Shown: positions 7,078-15,182 of the stretch, piece by piece
Numbering within the stretch: position 1 is the first letter of the stretch
How the letters are laid out: each line of letters starts with the position of its first letter
Assembly: GCA_050692055.1 (NCBI GenBank)
Contig: JBOGTC010000043.1
Coordinates: 1 to 21,898 of the forward strand
DNA from: JBOGTC01 sp050692055
Lineage (GTDB): Bacteria; Chloroflexota; Limnocylindria; QHBO01
Length of the DNA: 21,898 bases
Direction of reading: 5' to 3'
Made by a program: the position numbers and the translations under genes
The notes under the pieces: generated by a model
Told to the model about the DNA's origin: nothing
The model's input: only the letters and a program-made list of their open reading frames with translations
The model's database searches: none

Positions 7078-9714
7078 ATGTCACCCTGGATCGTCGGAAT
7101 CGCCGCCGCGCTCATCATGAGCATCGCCATGGATGCGTGGATGGCGGCCATCCTGCTCGGCGTCGGCGCGGGGCTTGTGACTGCCCGGATCGAGGGGCTG
7201 GAGCGAAGGGTTTGCCGGCTCGAGGAGCGGTCCGTCGAGCCAACCGGCGAGCAAGCGCCCGAGGCAGCCGCACTGCCGATCAGCGCCCCGGCCACGACCG
7301 CGGCTCCGAGCAGCGCGGCGCCAGCCCCCGCATGGCCGGCCCCTGCACCGCCTGCCGAGTCGCCACCGTCGGCCGCTCATGTCGAGGATCGGCCGCGCTC
7401 CTGGGACATGCCCTCGTTGGCCGACATCGAGGGCCTGCTGGCCGGTCGGCTGCTGGCGCTGGTCGGCGGCCTCGCGCTCATCATCGGCGTCGTGTTCTTC
7501 CTGGGCCTTGCCTTCAGCCGCGGCTGGATCGGCCCTGAGGCGCGGGTCGTGCTCGGCGCAGTTGCCGGGATCGGGATGTTCGGCCTCGGAGCGCGCACCT
7601 TCAGCGGCAGACAGCGAGTGGTGGGGCATGTGCTGATCGCCGTGGGCCTGGCCGCGATCTCGCTGTCACTGTTCGCTGCCACGCGGCTCTATGGCTTCGT
7701 GCCGCCCGAGATTGCCCTGCTGGGAACGTTCGTGAGCGCCGCCTGTGCCGCGGTCGTGGCCATCCGCGCGCGCTCCCAGGTCGTCGCCGCCTACGGCCTC
7801 CTGGCGGTCCTCGCCGGACCACCGATCATGGGCGCCGAGCCCACGCTGGTGACGATCGGCTACCTCGGTACCGCGCTGATCGGCATCACGGCCATCAGCC
7901 TGTACCGCGACTGGCGCTGGCTGCCTGCCCTGGCTTTCCTGCTCACGGCTCCACAGGTGGCGAGCTATCTGGTCAGGGAGCCAGATCCCATGGTGGCCGT
8001 TCCGGCCCTCTTCGGCTTTTGGGCCCTGAACGCCCTGGCGGCCGGCGGCGAGGAGTTCCGCGTGCGACGCAACGAGCTGTCGCCGACATCGGCCACGGTG
8101 CTCCTCGGAGCGGCCGCGATCCTGGTCTGGGGCGGCTTCACCGTTCTCGACGCCGAGCTGGAGCGCTGGCGGGGCCTCTTCCTCGTAACCGTGGCCCTGG
8201 CGCACCTCGCGCTCGGTGCGTGGTTCGTGCGGCGCGAGACGGACCGCCATCCGTTCGGCCTGCTGGCGCTGGCCACCGGCATCGCAGCGCTGACCATGTC
8301 GATCCCGGTCCAGCTTGGTGGACCGATCGTGCCGATCGCCTGGGCCGCCGAGGCCGCCGCCCTCACCTGGGTCGCGGCCGAGCGCCGCAACGCGTACAGC
8401 GCGTGGGTTGCGGCTCTGCTCGGCCTGCTGGCCGTCTACCACCTTGTGCTGTTCGAGTACCCGCCGCCGCCGATCGTGCCGCTCGACCCGGACGCGGCGG
8501 TGGCGCTCGGCGGTATCCCGTTCGCCAGCGGCAGAGGCGCCGCGCTGCTGTTCGTCCTCGGCGCGCTCGCCGCTGCCGGCTGGCTGGGACGTGCGGCCTG
8601 GATCCGGCTGACGCTCGGCGCCGTCGGTGTGACGCTCTTCGCGTACGTGCTGAGCTTCGAGCTCGACGGCCTGGTGCTGCTGGCTGCGATGGCCCTCCTC
8701 GCCGGCGCCACCGCCGTCGGCGTCCGCCGCTTCGCCGGCATCCCGCTGCTGCCATGGCGCTCCGCGGCGTGGCCGGATGCCGTGCTGGCGGGACACGCGA
8801 CGTACCTGGCGGCTGGGCTCGCCGGACTGCTGGCGGTCCGGCAGGCCATGTCTGAATACCTGCCGTCTCGGGATCTCGTCGACCGCCTCTCGTCCGACGC
8901 CGGCTTCAGCGTGCCCGATGAAGCGATGCTCGCCGGCCTGGTCCTCGTGGCCGTCTTCCTGATCACCGGCGCAGGCGCGGGCGCGCCGGCCTGGCGCACC
9001 GGCGGCATCGTCGCCGCGGCGACCGCCGGTGCCTATCTGCTGCCGTTCTACGTGCCGCCCGCCTGGACAGTCATCGGCTGGGCGGCGCTCGCCGCCAGCT
9101 TGTACCTGTCACGTGGCGAGGTGCGGGCGCTCCCGACTGTGCGCGCGGCCGACCTCCTCATCGGCGCGGGGGCGATCCTGCTGCTGGCGTCGGTGGTGCC
9201 GGTCGAGCGGTTGGCCGTGGATGCCGCCAGGATCGCGCCGCTGCCGCTTCTGAATCTCGGGACCCTCGCCATGCTGGCGATCGCCGCAGGGCTTGCCACC
9301 GGCTCGCTGCGTAGGCCGGCCGATGACGGCGGTAGGGTCCGGCTGGGCATCGCGGCCGTCATCGGCGTCTACCTCGTATCGGTGGCGGTGGTCGACGCGT
9401 TCCAGGTCCAGGTCGGCGGTGGGATCGCGCTCGAAGAGTTGCAGGAGCAGGGCCAGCTGGCGCTGAGCGTGCTGTGGGCCGTGCTCGGCGGTGGCGGCCT
9501 GGCAGTCGGGCTGGCAACGCGCGCTCGCCCGCTGCGTGTCTTCGCCCTGGCACTCCTGGCCCTCGCCACGGCCAAGGTGTTCCTGATCGACCTTGCCACG
9601 CTCGACGTCGCCTATCGAGTCCTTTCTTTCATCGCGCTCGGCGTGCTTCTTCTGGCCAGTGCGTGGGTGTTCTTCCGGCTGCAGCCCGAGGATGCTCGGA
9701 ACGCGTCCCGGTGA
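7078..9714 (+). CDS. DUF2339 family polytopic membrane protein
   Basis: An 878-residue protein of the DUF2339 family (predicted membrane proteins of unknown role). The order is: a short hydrophobic N-terminal segment (residues 3-33), a coiled-coil-like stretch (IEGLERRVCRLEERS, about 40-55), an Ala/Pro-rich cytoplasmic linker to about residue 110, then the family hallmark beginning near residue 115: DIEGLLAGRLLALVGGLALI followed by FSRGWIGPEARVVLG. More than 20 hydrophobic segments follow, ending with the typical FLIDLATLDVAYRVLSFIAL block and a short basic tail. The ATG at 7078 is chosen because the upstream part of the longer frame is antisense to the exonuclease gene. TAGGGT at 7043-7048 may be its -10. 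A possible cell-envelope role is only a guess. Confidence 0.9.
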   Translation: MSPWIVGIAAALIMSIAMDAWMAAILLGVGAGLVTARIEGLERRVCRLEERSVEPTGEQAPEAAALPISAPATTAAPSSAAPAPAWPAPAPPAESPPSAAHVEDRPRSWDMPSLADIEGLLAGRLLALVGGLALIIGVVFFLGLAFSRGWIGPEARVVLGAVAGIGMFGLGARTFSGRQRVVGHVLIAVGLAAISLSLFAATRLYGFVPPEIALLGTFVSAACAAVVAIRARSQVVAAYGLLAVLAGPPIMGAEPTLVTIGYLGTALIGITAISLYRDWRWLPALAFLLTAPQVASYLVREPDPMVAVPALFGFWALNALAAGGEEFRVRRNELSPTSATVLLGAAAILVWGGFTVLDAELERWRGLFLVTVALAHLALGAWFVRRETDRHPFGLLALATGIAALTMSIPVQLGGPIVPIAWAAEAAALTWVAAERRNAYSAWVAALLGLLAVYHLVLFEYPPPPIVPLDPDAAVALGGIPFASGRGAALLFVLGALAAAGWLGRAAWIRLTLGAVGVTLFAYVLSFELDGLVLLAAMALLAGATAVGVRRFAGIPLLPWRSAAWPDAVLAGHATYLAAGLAGLLAVRQAMSEYLPSRDLVDRLSSDAGFSVPDEAMLAGLVLVAVFLITGAGAGAPAWRTGGIVAAATAGAYLLPFYVPPAWTVIGWAALAASLYLSRGEVRALPTVRAADLLIGAGAILLLASVVPVERLAVDAARIAPLPLLNLGTLAMLAIAAGLATGSLRRPADDGGRVRLGIAAVIGVYLVSVAVVDAFQVQVGGGIALEELQEQGQLALSVLWAVLGGGGLAVGLATRARPLRVFALALLALATAKVFLIDLATLDVAYRVLSFIALGVLLLASAWVFFRLQPEDARNASR

Positions 9715-9719
9715 GCCCG

Positions 9720-9736
9720 CCGGCTGAGCCTGCCGG
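9720..9736 (+). terminator. Hairpin directly after the DUF2339 gene
   Basis: CCGGC (9720-9724) and GCCGG (9732-9736) pair around a 7-nt loop, starting 6 nt after the stop codon. There is no T-tract. A second GC stem, GGGCCG-GTT-CGGCCC (9779-9793), and the palindrome GGGCCGGCCC (9835-9844) follow. With converging genes on both sides these may end transcription in both directions, but this is inferred from structure only. Confidence 0.4.
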
Positions 9737-9743
9737 GTGAGCC

Positions 9744-9886
9744 TGTAACCACCAGACTCATAGGACATCTGCACCGACGGGCCGGTTCGGCCCTGGAGTC
9801 GCCGGATTCAGGTCAGAGCCGGCAGCGTGGCTGCGGGCCGGCCCGGCGCGGACGTTGATGCAGACCACATGTGAATCTGGCGACTC
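9744..9886. repeat. Inverted-repeat element between convergent genes
   Basis: The 220-bp gap between the DUF2339 and mutase stops holds nested inverted repeats that no gene explains. GAGTCGCCGGATTCA (9796-9810) pairs with TGAATCTGGCGACTC (9872-9886) with one mismatch. The 26-nt segment 9750-9775 (starting CACCAGACTCA) matches the reverse complement of 9857-9882 at 18 of 26 positions. The outer left edge begins TGTAACCACC (9744), like the TGT ends of some insertion sequences. It may be a relic of IS ends, a MITE or a REP-like element. The right arm also resembles 11880-11909 (see the repeat there). No transposase is present. Confidence 0.45.
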
Positions 9887-9934
9887 GGGCAAGAAATGAC
9901 ACGGATGCCGCAGAGAAGCGCCGCGTTGGGACGG

Positions 9935-11689
<1,755 letters not shown>

Positions 11690-11716
11690 GCGCGCAGTGT
11701 GCGGGCAAGACCGATG

Positions 11717-11732
11717 CCGCCGCAAGCGGCGG
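11717..11732. repeat. GC-rich palindrome upstream of the acyl-CoA mutase
   Basis: CCGCCGC (11717-11723), AA, then GCGGCGG (11726-11732): a perfect 7-bp inverted repeat about 27 nt upstream of the mutase GTG. GCGGG (11701-11705) and CCCGC (11742-11746) can add an outer stem. It could be an operator, a 5' leader hairpin or a terminator of upstream transcripts. Confidence 0.45.
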
Positions 11733-11769
11733 GCGGCGTCACCCGCTCGGGCAGTGGGACCGTTGCTGT

Positions 11770-11782
11770 TCTCACCAGATTC
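11770..11782. repeat. CACCAGATTCA box of the intergenic repeat
   Basis: TCTCACCAGATTCAG on the plus strand; the reverse strand reads CTGAATCTGGTGAGA. It matches the TGAATCTGGCGA core seen at 9796-9810 and 9872-9886 and lies 10 nt before the 73-bp repeat copy. Confidence 0.35.
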
Positions 11783-11791
11783 AGCCCTGGT

Positions 11792-11864
11792 ATGCACGCG
11801 GCGAGCTTGAAGGCGCTCCTGTCGCCAGATGCAGACGTGGTGCGGCAGGACGGCGGTAAGGGCG
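11792..11864. repeat. Dispersed intergenic repeat, copy A (73 bp)
   Basis: Copy A matches copy B (15041-15113) at 64 of 73 positions (88%) with no gaps. Shared blocks include ATGCACGCGG, GAGCTTGAAGGCGCTCC and GATGCAGAC. In the only open frame (minus strand, reading RVCI..RERLQA.RVH) the nine differences fall on first and second codon positions at least as often as third, so it is a non-coding repeat and not a gene fragment under protein selection. Weaker similarity continues to the left (AC.AGAT before both copies). Confidence 0.75.
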
Positions 11865-11879
11865 CAACGGAACGAATCG

Positions 11880-11909
11880 CATGCAGGCTGGGTATGAATA
11901 TGGCAACTC
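11880..11909. repeat. Repeat box related to 9857-9886
   Basis: Thirty nucleotides beginning CATGCAGGC and ending TGAATATGGCAACTC match 9857-9886 (GATGCAGAC ... TGAATCTGGCGACTC) at 21 of 30 positions in the same orientation. It lies 15 nt beyond copy A, which suggests both belong to one composite repeat family. Confidence 0.4.
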
Positions 11910-12037
11910 ACGCACCGGTTCGCTCCGTCGCCAGCGGTTGGCCACGTCCTCACCGCCTCGCCGCCGCAGCAGGGATCGATGCACTCAGCGCGAGCGGAGA
12001 CTGAAGAGTCCGCGAGCGATTGGGCGGCCGCGAGCTG

Positions 12038-12523
12038 TCATCCCGGTTCCGCGGTTGGTACGACCTCGCCGCGCAATCGCTTGACGATTCGGTCGACGTC
12101 ACCGATGAAACGCGCCACGTCAGTCGGATCGAGATCACCAAACAGGGCCATAGCCAGGTCACCGTAGTCGGCCTGCATCTGTGCAGTGGCGGCCGCGCCC
12201 CGCTCAGTAAGAGTGACGAGCGTTGCCCGTCGATCCGACGGGTGCGAGTGGCGAGCCACCAGTCCGCCAGCCTCCAGCGCGTCTACCAGCCCAGTGACAT
12301 TGCGTGGTGTACAGGCCAGTGCACGGCTCAGATCACGCTGGGTCATCGGACCCTGCTGGCCCAGTCGCCATAACAGCTCGGCACGCGCGCGGCTCAGTCC
12401 GCGCTCAGCCAGGCCCCGTTCCATGCCATCGGCCAGAAGCACGGCGAGCTCGAACAGCCGCTCGACCGCCTTGTCAGGGCCTGACGCCCGCGCCGATGGC
12501 GACGCATGGTGTATCGACTTCAC
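12038..12523 (-). CDS. MarR family transcriptional repressor
   Basis: A 161-residue winged-helix regulator. The core LSRARAELLWRLGQQGPMTQRDLSRALACTPRNVTGLVDALEAGGLVARHSHPSDRRATLVTLTERG is the MarR fold: helix-turn-helix at about residues 60-82, wing with the diagnostic SDRRA at about 94-98. The C-terminal helices (to residue 150) would form the dimer interface. It starts at GTG 12523 with AGAGGA 9 nt upstream and is divergent from a DrrAB-type ABC exporter, 67 bp away. Palindromes fill the gap, so it most likely represses both itself and the exporter and releases DNA on binding a toxic ligand; ligand unknown. Confidence 0.9.
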   Translation of the reverse strand: MKSIHHASPSARASGPDKAVERLFELAVLLADGMERGLAERGLSRARAELLWRLGQQGPMTQRDLSRALACTPRNVTGLVDALEAGGLVARHSHPSDRRATLVTLTERGAAATAQMQADYGDLAMALFGDLDPTDVARFIGDVDRIVKRLRGEVVPTAEPG

Positions 12524-12553
12524 TATGATGTATCCTCTCGGATGCGGATCATA
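12524..12553. promoter_or_regulatory. Palindromic operator over divergent marR/exporter promoters
   Basis: TATGAT (12524-12529) and ATCATA (12548-12553) form a perfect inverted repeat with 18 nt between, and a nested ATCC-TCTC-GGAT (12532-12543) sits inside. Each TATGAT is also a good -10 box: the plus one for the exporter, the minus one as an extended -10 (TGGTATGAT) for marR. The marR Shine-Dalgarno lies inside the palindrome. A MarR dimer bound here would block both promoters. The protein-site link is inferred from position. Confidence 0.6.
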
Positions 12554-12558
12554 CCAAT

Positions 12559-12574
12559 CTGGCCCCTGGGCCAG
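12559..12574. promoter_or_regulatory. Second palindrome in the exporter leader
   Basis: CTGGCCC-CT-GGGCCAG, a perfect 7-bp inverted repeat, lies between the operator and the exporter ribosome-binding site. It could be a second MarR site or a leader hairpin that affects translation of the ATPase gene. Confidence 0.5.
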
Positions 12575-12579
12575 CTCGC

Positions 12580-12584
12580 AGGAG
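12580..12584 (+). promoter_or_regulatory. Ribosome-binding site of the exporter ATPase gene
   Basis: AGGAG, 6 nt before GTG 12591. It decides the start of the ABC ATPase gene; the nearby ATGs at 12598 and 12604 are out of frame. Confidence 0.65.
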
Positions 12585-12590
12585 TCACAA

Positions 12591-13529
12591 GTGATCGATG
12601 TCTATGACCTGACCCGTCGCTATGGACGGCTCGAGGCGATGACCGGAGTGACCCTCGAGGTCGGCGAAGGCGAGATCTTTGGCTTCTTGGGGCCGAATGG
12701 CGCCGGGAAGACGACGACCATCAACATGCTGTGCACCTTAATGCGCCCCACCTCCGGGCGCGCAAGCGTCAACGGCTTCGACGTCGTGCGCCAGCGCAGT
12801 GAGGTCCGCCGCTCGATCGGGCTCGTCTTTCAGCAGCCCACGCTGGACGAGACCCTGACGGCCGAGCAGAACGTGCGCTTCCACGCCTATGCCTATGGCG
12901 TGCCGGGCCAGCTGCGCGAGCCTCGCATCCGCGAGCTGCTCAACCTGGTCGACCTGTGGGATCGGCGACGCAGCAAGGTTAGAACGTTCTCGGGCGGCAT
13001 GAAGCGACGGTTGGAGATCGCCCGCGGTCTGCTGCACCGCCCGCGCGTCCTGTTCCTGGACGAGCCGACCCTGGGCCTCGACCCCCAGACACGCCGCCGC
13101 ATCTGGGAGTACCTGGCCGAGCTGCGCGCGCGCGAGCGGCTGACAATCTTCCTGACCACGCACTACATGGACGAGGCTGAGCACTGCGATCGGATCGCGG
13201 TCATCGACCACGGTCGCGTTGTGGCGCTCGACTCACCGGCCGGGCTCAAGAGCGCGGTCGGCGGCGACCTGATCACCATCGCCACGGGCGACGGCGAGTC
13301 GGCTGCGGAGGAGCTGCGCAGCCGCTACGGGGTCACGCCTTCGGTCACCGACGGCACGGTCAGCTTCCAGGTCGTCGCCGGTGAGGCCTTCCTGCCCGAC
13401 TTCGTGCGCGGCTTCAGTCAGCCGATGGAGGCGATCGGTCTGCGGCGGCCGACGCTGGATGACGTGTTCCTGAACCTCACCGGGCGCGAGATCCGCGATC
13501 CTGAAGCGAAGGCGGACGCGCAGCCCTGA
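12591..13529 (+). CDS. ABC exporter ATP-binding protein (DrrA type)
   Basis: A 312-residue ATPase of the daunorubicin-resistance (DrrA/CcmA-like) family. Motifs: Walker A GPNGAGKTTT at residues 34-43, Q-loop FQQPTLDETLTAEQN, ABC signature FSGGMKRRLEIARGL, Walker B LFLDEPTLGLD with D157/E158, and H-loop LTTHYMDEAEHCD. The C-terminal 90 residues (VVALDSPAGLKSAVGGDLITIA onward) are the DUF4162-type extension seen in this family. It powers export by the permease encoded next; the ATPase TGA and permease ATG share one base (TGATG). The longer frame from 12186 is antisense to marR. Drug, lipid or peptide export is plausible given MarR control; the substrate is not known. Confidence 0.92.
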   Translation: MIDVYDLTRRYGRLEAMTGVTLEVGEGEIFGFLGPNGAGKTTTINMLCTLMRPTSGRASVNGFDVVRQRSEVRRSIGLVFQQPTLDETLTAEQNVRFHAYAYGVPGQLREPRIRELLNLVDLWDRRRSKVRTFSGGMKRRLEIARGLLHRPRVLFLDEPTLGLDPQTRRRIWEYLAELRARERLTIFLTTHYMDEAEHCDRIAVIDHGRVVALDSPAGLKSAVGGDLITIATGDGESAAEELRSRYGVTPSVTDGTVSFQVVAGEAFLPDFVRGFSQPMEAIGLRRPTLDDVFLNLTGREIRDPEAKADAQP

Positions 13530-14323
13530 TGGCAGAGCTCTATCGTGGCCTGTGGGTCGTCGCCTACCGGGACATCCTCGGCTTCGTCAGCGACCGCTTC
13601 CGCATCACCGCCAGCCTGACGTTTCCGCTGCTCTTTCTGGCCATCTTCGGCGGCGGCTTCTCGAACGTCATTGGCCAGATGGCCGGTGACATCAACATCG
13701 TCCAATTCATGTATCCGGGCATCGTCGCCCAGGTGGTGTTGACGACGTCTCTGTTCGCCGGAGTGTCGATCGTCTCGGACCGCGAGGCGGGATTTCTGCG
13801 CGAGATCCTGGTGGCTCCCATCAGCCGGACCGGGATCGTGCTGGGCAAGATGGCCGGCGCCGCCGTGGTGGCCCTGATGCAGGTCACGGTCCTGCTCGCC
13901 ATCGGGCCGTTCGTGGAGGTGCCGCTCACGATCGGATCGGTCCTGTTGCTGGTGCCGACCGTGACCGTGCTCTCCTTCGCGCTGTCCGGGCTCGGCATCC
14001 TCATCGGCTCATTCGCGCCCTCGCAGCAGGGCTTCCAGCTCTTCATGCAGATGCTGGTCTTCCCGATGATCTTCCTGGCTGGCGTCTTCTTCCCGGTCGA
14101 CAGCGTGCCGCTGTGGATGGAGGTGCTCTCGAAGGCCAACCCCGTGACCTACGGCGTGGATGCCATCCGCCAAGTCTTCCTCGGTTCGGGCCCCGCGAGT
14201 GCCGGGCTCGGAGTGACCGTCCTGGGTCATACGATGAGCCTTGTCGAGGAGATGGCCATCGTCGGCACAATCGGAGTGGTGCTGCTGACATTGGCGATCT
14301 GGGCATTTGGCAGACAAGACTGA
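13529..14323 (+). CDS. ABC-2 type exporter permease (DrrB type)
   Basis: A 264-residue membrane protein with six hydrophobic segments (about residues 27-48, 63-80, 107-132, 141-163, 171-193 and 234-256). The central ABC-2 signature region contains REAGFLREILVAPISRTGIVLGK and, later, the MLVFPMIFLAGVFFP and NPVTYGVDAIR stretches typical of DrrB-like permeases. It forms the channel half of the exporter with the upstream ATPase, to which it is coupled by a one-base overlap, and is under the same MarR operator. Confidence 0.92.
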   Translation: MAELYRGLWVVAYRDILGFVSDRFRITASLTFPLLFLAIFGGGFSNVIGQMAGDINIVQFMYPGIVAQVVLTTSLFAGVSIVSDREAGFLREILVAPISRTGIVLGKMAGAAVVALMQVTVLLAIGPFVEVPLTIGSVLLLVPTVTVLSFALSGLGILIGSFAPSQQGFQLFMQMLVFPMIFLAGVFFPVDSVPLWMEVLSKANPVTYGVDAIRQVFLGSGPASAGLGVTVLGHTMSLVEEMAIVGTIGVVLLTLAIWAFGRQD

Positions 14324-14357
14324 AGTCCAGTCCCCTCGACCGATGAGCCCGGGGCGC

Positions 14358-14384
14358 TAACCTGCGCAGACCGGAAAGAGGAGG
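14358..14384 (+). promoter_or_regulatory. Possible promoter and ribosome-binding site of the DUF1801 gene
   Basis: TAACCT (14358-14363) could be a -10 box, and AGGAGG (14379-14384) lies 8 nt before ATG 14393. The gene could therefore be expressed on its own, although read-through from the exporter is equally possible. Confidence 0.4.
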
Positions 14385-14392
14385 GTCGACCG

Positions 14393-14830
14393 ATGGCCGA
14401 GGCGGCAGGCGTCAATGATCGCGGCCGCGCGAATGACGCCGCGTTCACCGAGGTGATCGCCTCGTCGTCCGCGGAGGTACAGGCTCTGGCGCGCGCCGTG
14501 CGTGACGTCGTCTTCGACGTTCTGCCCCAGGCGGTCGAGGTCGTCTGGCCGCGGCAGGGCTCCGTCGGGTGGGGCACCGGCCCCAGGAAGTTCACCGAGC
14601 AGTTCGCCTACTTGATGCCCTTCAAGCGCCATGTGACACTCGGCTTCTATCGCGGCGGTGAGTTGACCGATCCCGATGGCCTGCTCCCGGAACAGGGCAA
14701 TACGCAGGTATCAGGCACCCTGTCCATGCGGAGCCTCAAGCTCACGTCGCTCGACGAGGTCCGGAACCCCGCCTTGCGAGCGCTGATCGACGAATCGACC
14801 CGCACCGGGATACCTCCGCCCACAGCCTGA
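14393..14830 (+). CDS. DUF1801 domain protein
   Basis: A 145-residue small soluble protein. The segment from about residue 35 to 125 matches the DUF1801 (YdhG-like) pattern: VFDVLPQAVEVVWPRQGSVGWG, then GPRKFTEQFAYLMPFKRHVTLGFYRGGEL, DPDGLLP and the closing SLKLTSLDEVRNPALRALIDE. The fold is related to the frataxin-like/YjbR group; no enzymatic role is established that I know of. The start has a strong ribosome-binding site. It follows the exporter by 69 bp on the same strand, so cotranscription is possible but there is no functional link to read. Confidence 0.85.
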   Translation: MAEAAGVNDRGRANDAAFTEVIASSSAEVQALARAVRDVVFDVLPQAVEVVWPRQGSVGWGTGPRKFTEQFAYLMPFKRHVTLGFYRGGELTDPDGLLPEQGNTQVSGTLSMRSLKLTSLDEVRNPALRALIDESTRTGIPPPTA

Positions 14831-14903
14831 GCACAGCATCGCGAGCCCGAGTCCCAAATAGCAGCGTGAGCGCGACCCGGCGCAGGCCAGTCCATTGAGG
14901 CAT

Positions 14904-15029
14904 GTGCGCGAAGAGGAGCTTTCGGCCGATGAGATCGCCGGGGTGGCGGAGCGCGCCAGGGAGTTGCTCTCCAGCGCGGGTCAGCGGCAGCTTCCCGACG
15001 CCGCTCGAGATCGGGCTTCGGACGCGTGA
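14904..15029 (+). CDS. Doubtful 41-aa ORF or gene remnant
   Basis: From GTG 14904 the frame reads VREEELSADEIAGVAERARE..., ending ASDA at TGA 15029. It is charged and helical, with an acidic first half, unlike random translation of GC-rich DNA. It is too short for the usual gene finders and lacks a good ribosome-binding site (only GAGG 3 nt upstream; a TTG at 14895 is an alternative). It may be a small protein, or the tail of a gene whose front has been lost. No family recognised. Confidence 0.25.
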   Translation: MREEELSADEIAGVAERARELLSSAGQRQLPDAARDRASDA

Positions 15030-15040
15030 CGAGATCCCCC

Positions 15041-15113
15041 ATGCACGCGGAGAGCTTGAAGGCGCTCCCGTCGCCGGATGCAGACCCGGTGCAGCAGGAG
15101 GGCGGCAAGAGCG
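15041..15113. repeat. Dispersed intergenic repeat, copy B (73 bp)
   Basis: This is 88% identical (64 of 73) to copy A at 11792-11864, in the same orientation, 3.2 kb away. Copy B lacks the flanking TGAATATGGCAACTC box found beside copy A. Both copies lie in gene-free DNA next to the 5' or 3' end of minus-strand genes. Confidence 0.75.
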
Positions 15114-15182
15114 CGGTCCCGCCGTCGGCGGTCCTTGCCGCTGGCGTCCGGGCGGCGCGGCGAGCGCCGTAGCGCGCAGAGG

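Larger units (their letters stand above)
11690..12037. other. Gene-free stretch between marR and the acyl-CoA mutase gene
   Basis: This 348-bp gap holds a GC hairpin next to the mutase start, a 73-bp dispersed repeat copy and a second short repeat box. Minus-strand frames read through it into the mutase gene, but the codon pattern between the two repeat copies is not protein-like. The last 130 bp before marR show nothing I can name. Confidence 0.6.
14831..15182. other. Gene-free stretch between convergent genes
   Basis: This 352-bp gap between the DUF1801 stop and the dehydrogenase stop holds copy B of the dispersed repeat and one doubtful 41-codon frame. The last 70 bp are very GC-rich (ending near GGCGCGGCGAGCGCC) and could form stems, but I see no clear terminator with a T-tract. 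Confidence 0.6.

Noticed and set aside
11690..11953. Minus-strand extension of the mutase frame upstream of GTG 11689
   Set aside because: It crosses the dispersed repeat, whose two copies do not vary like coding DNA, and family members start near residue WKAHQ.
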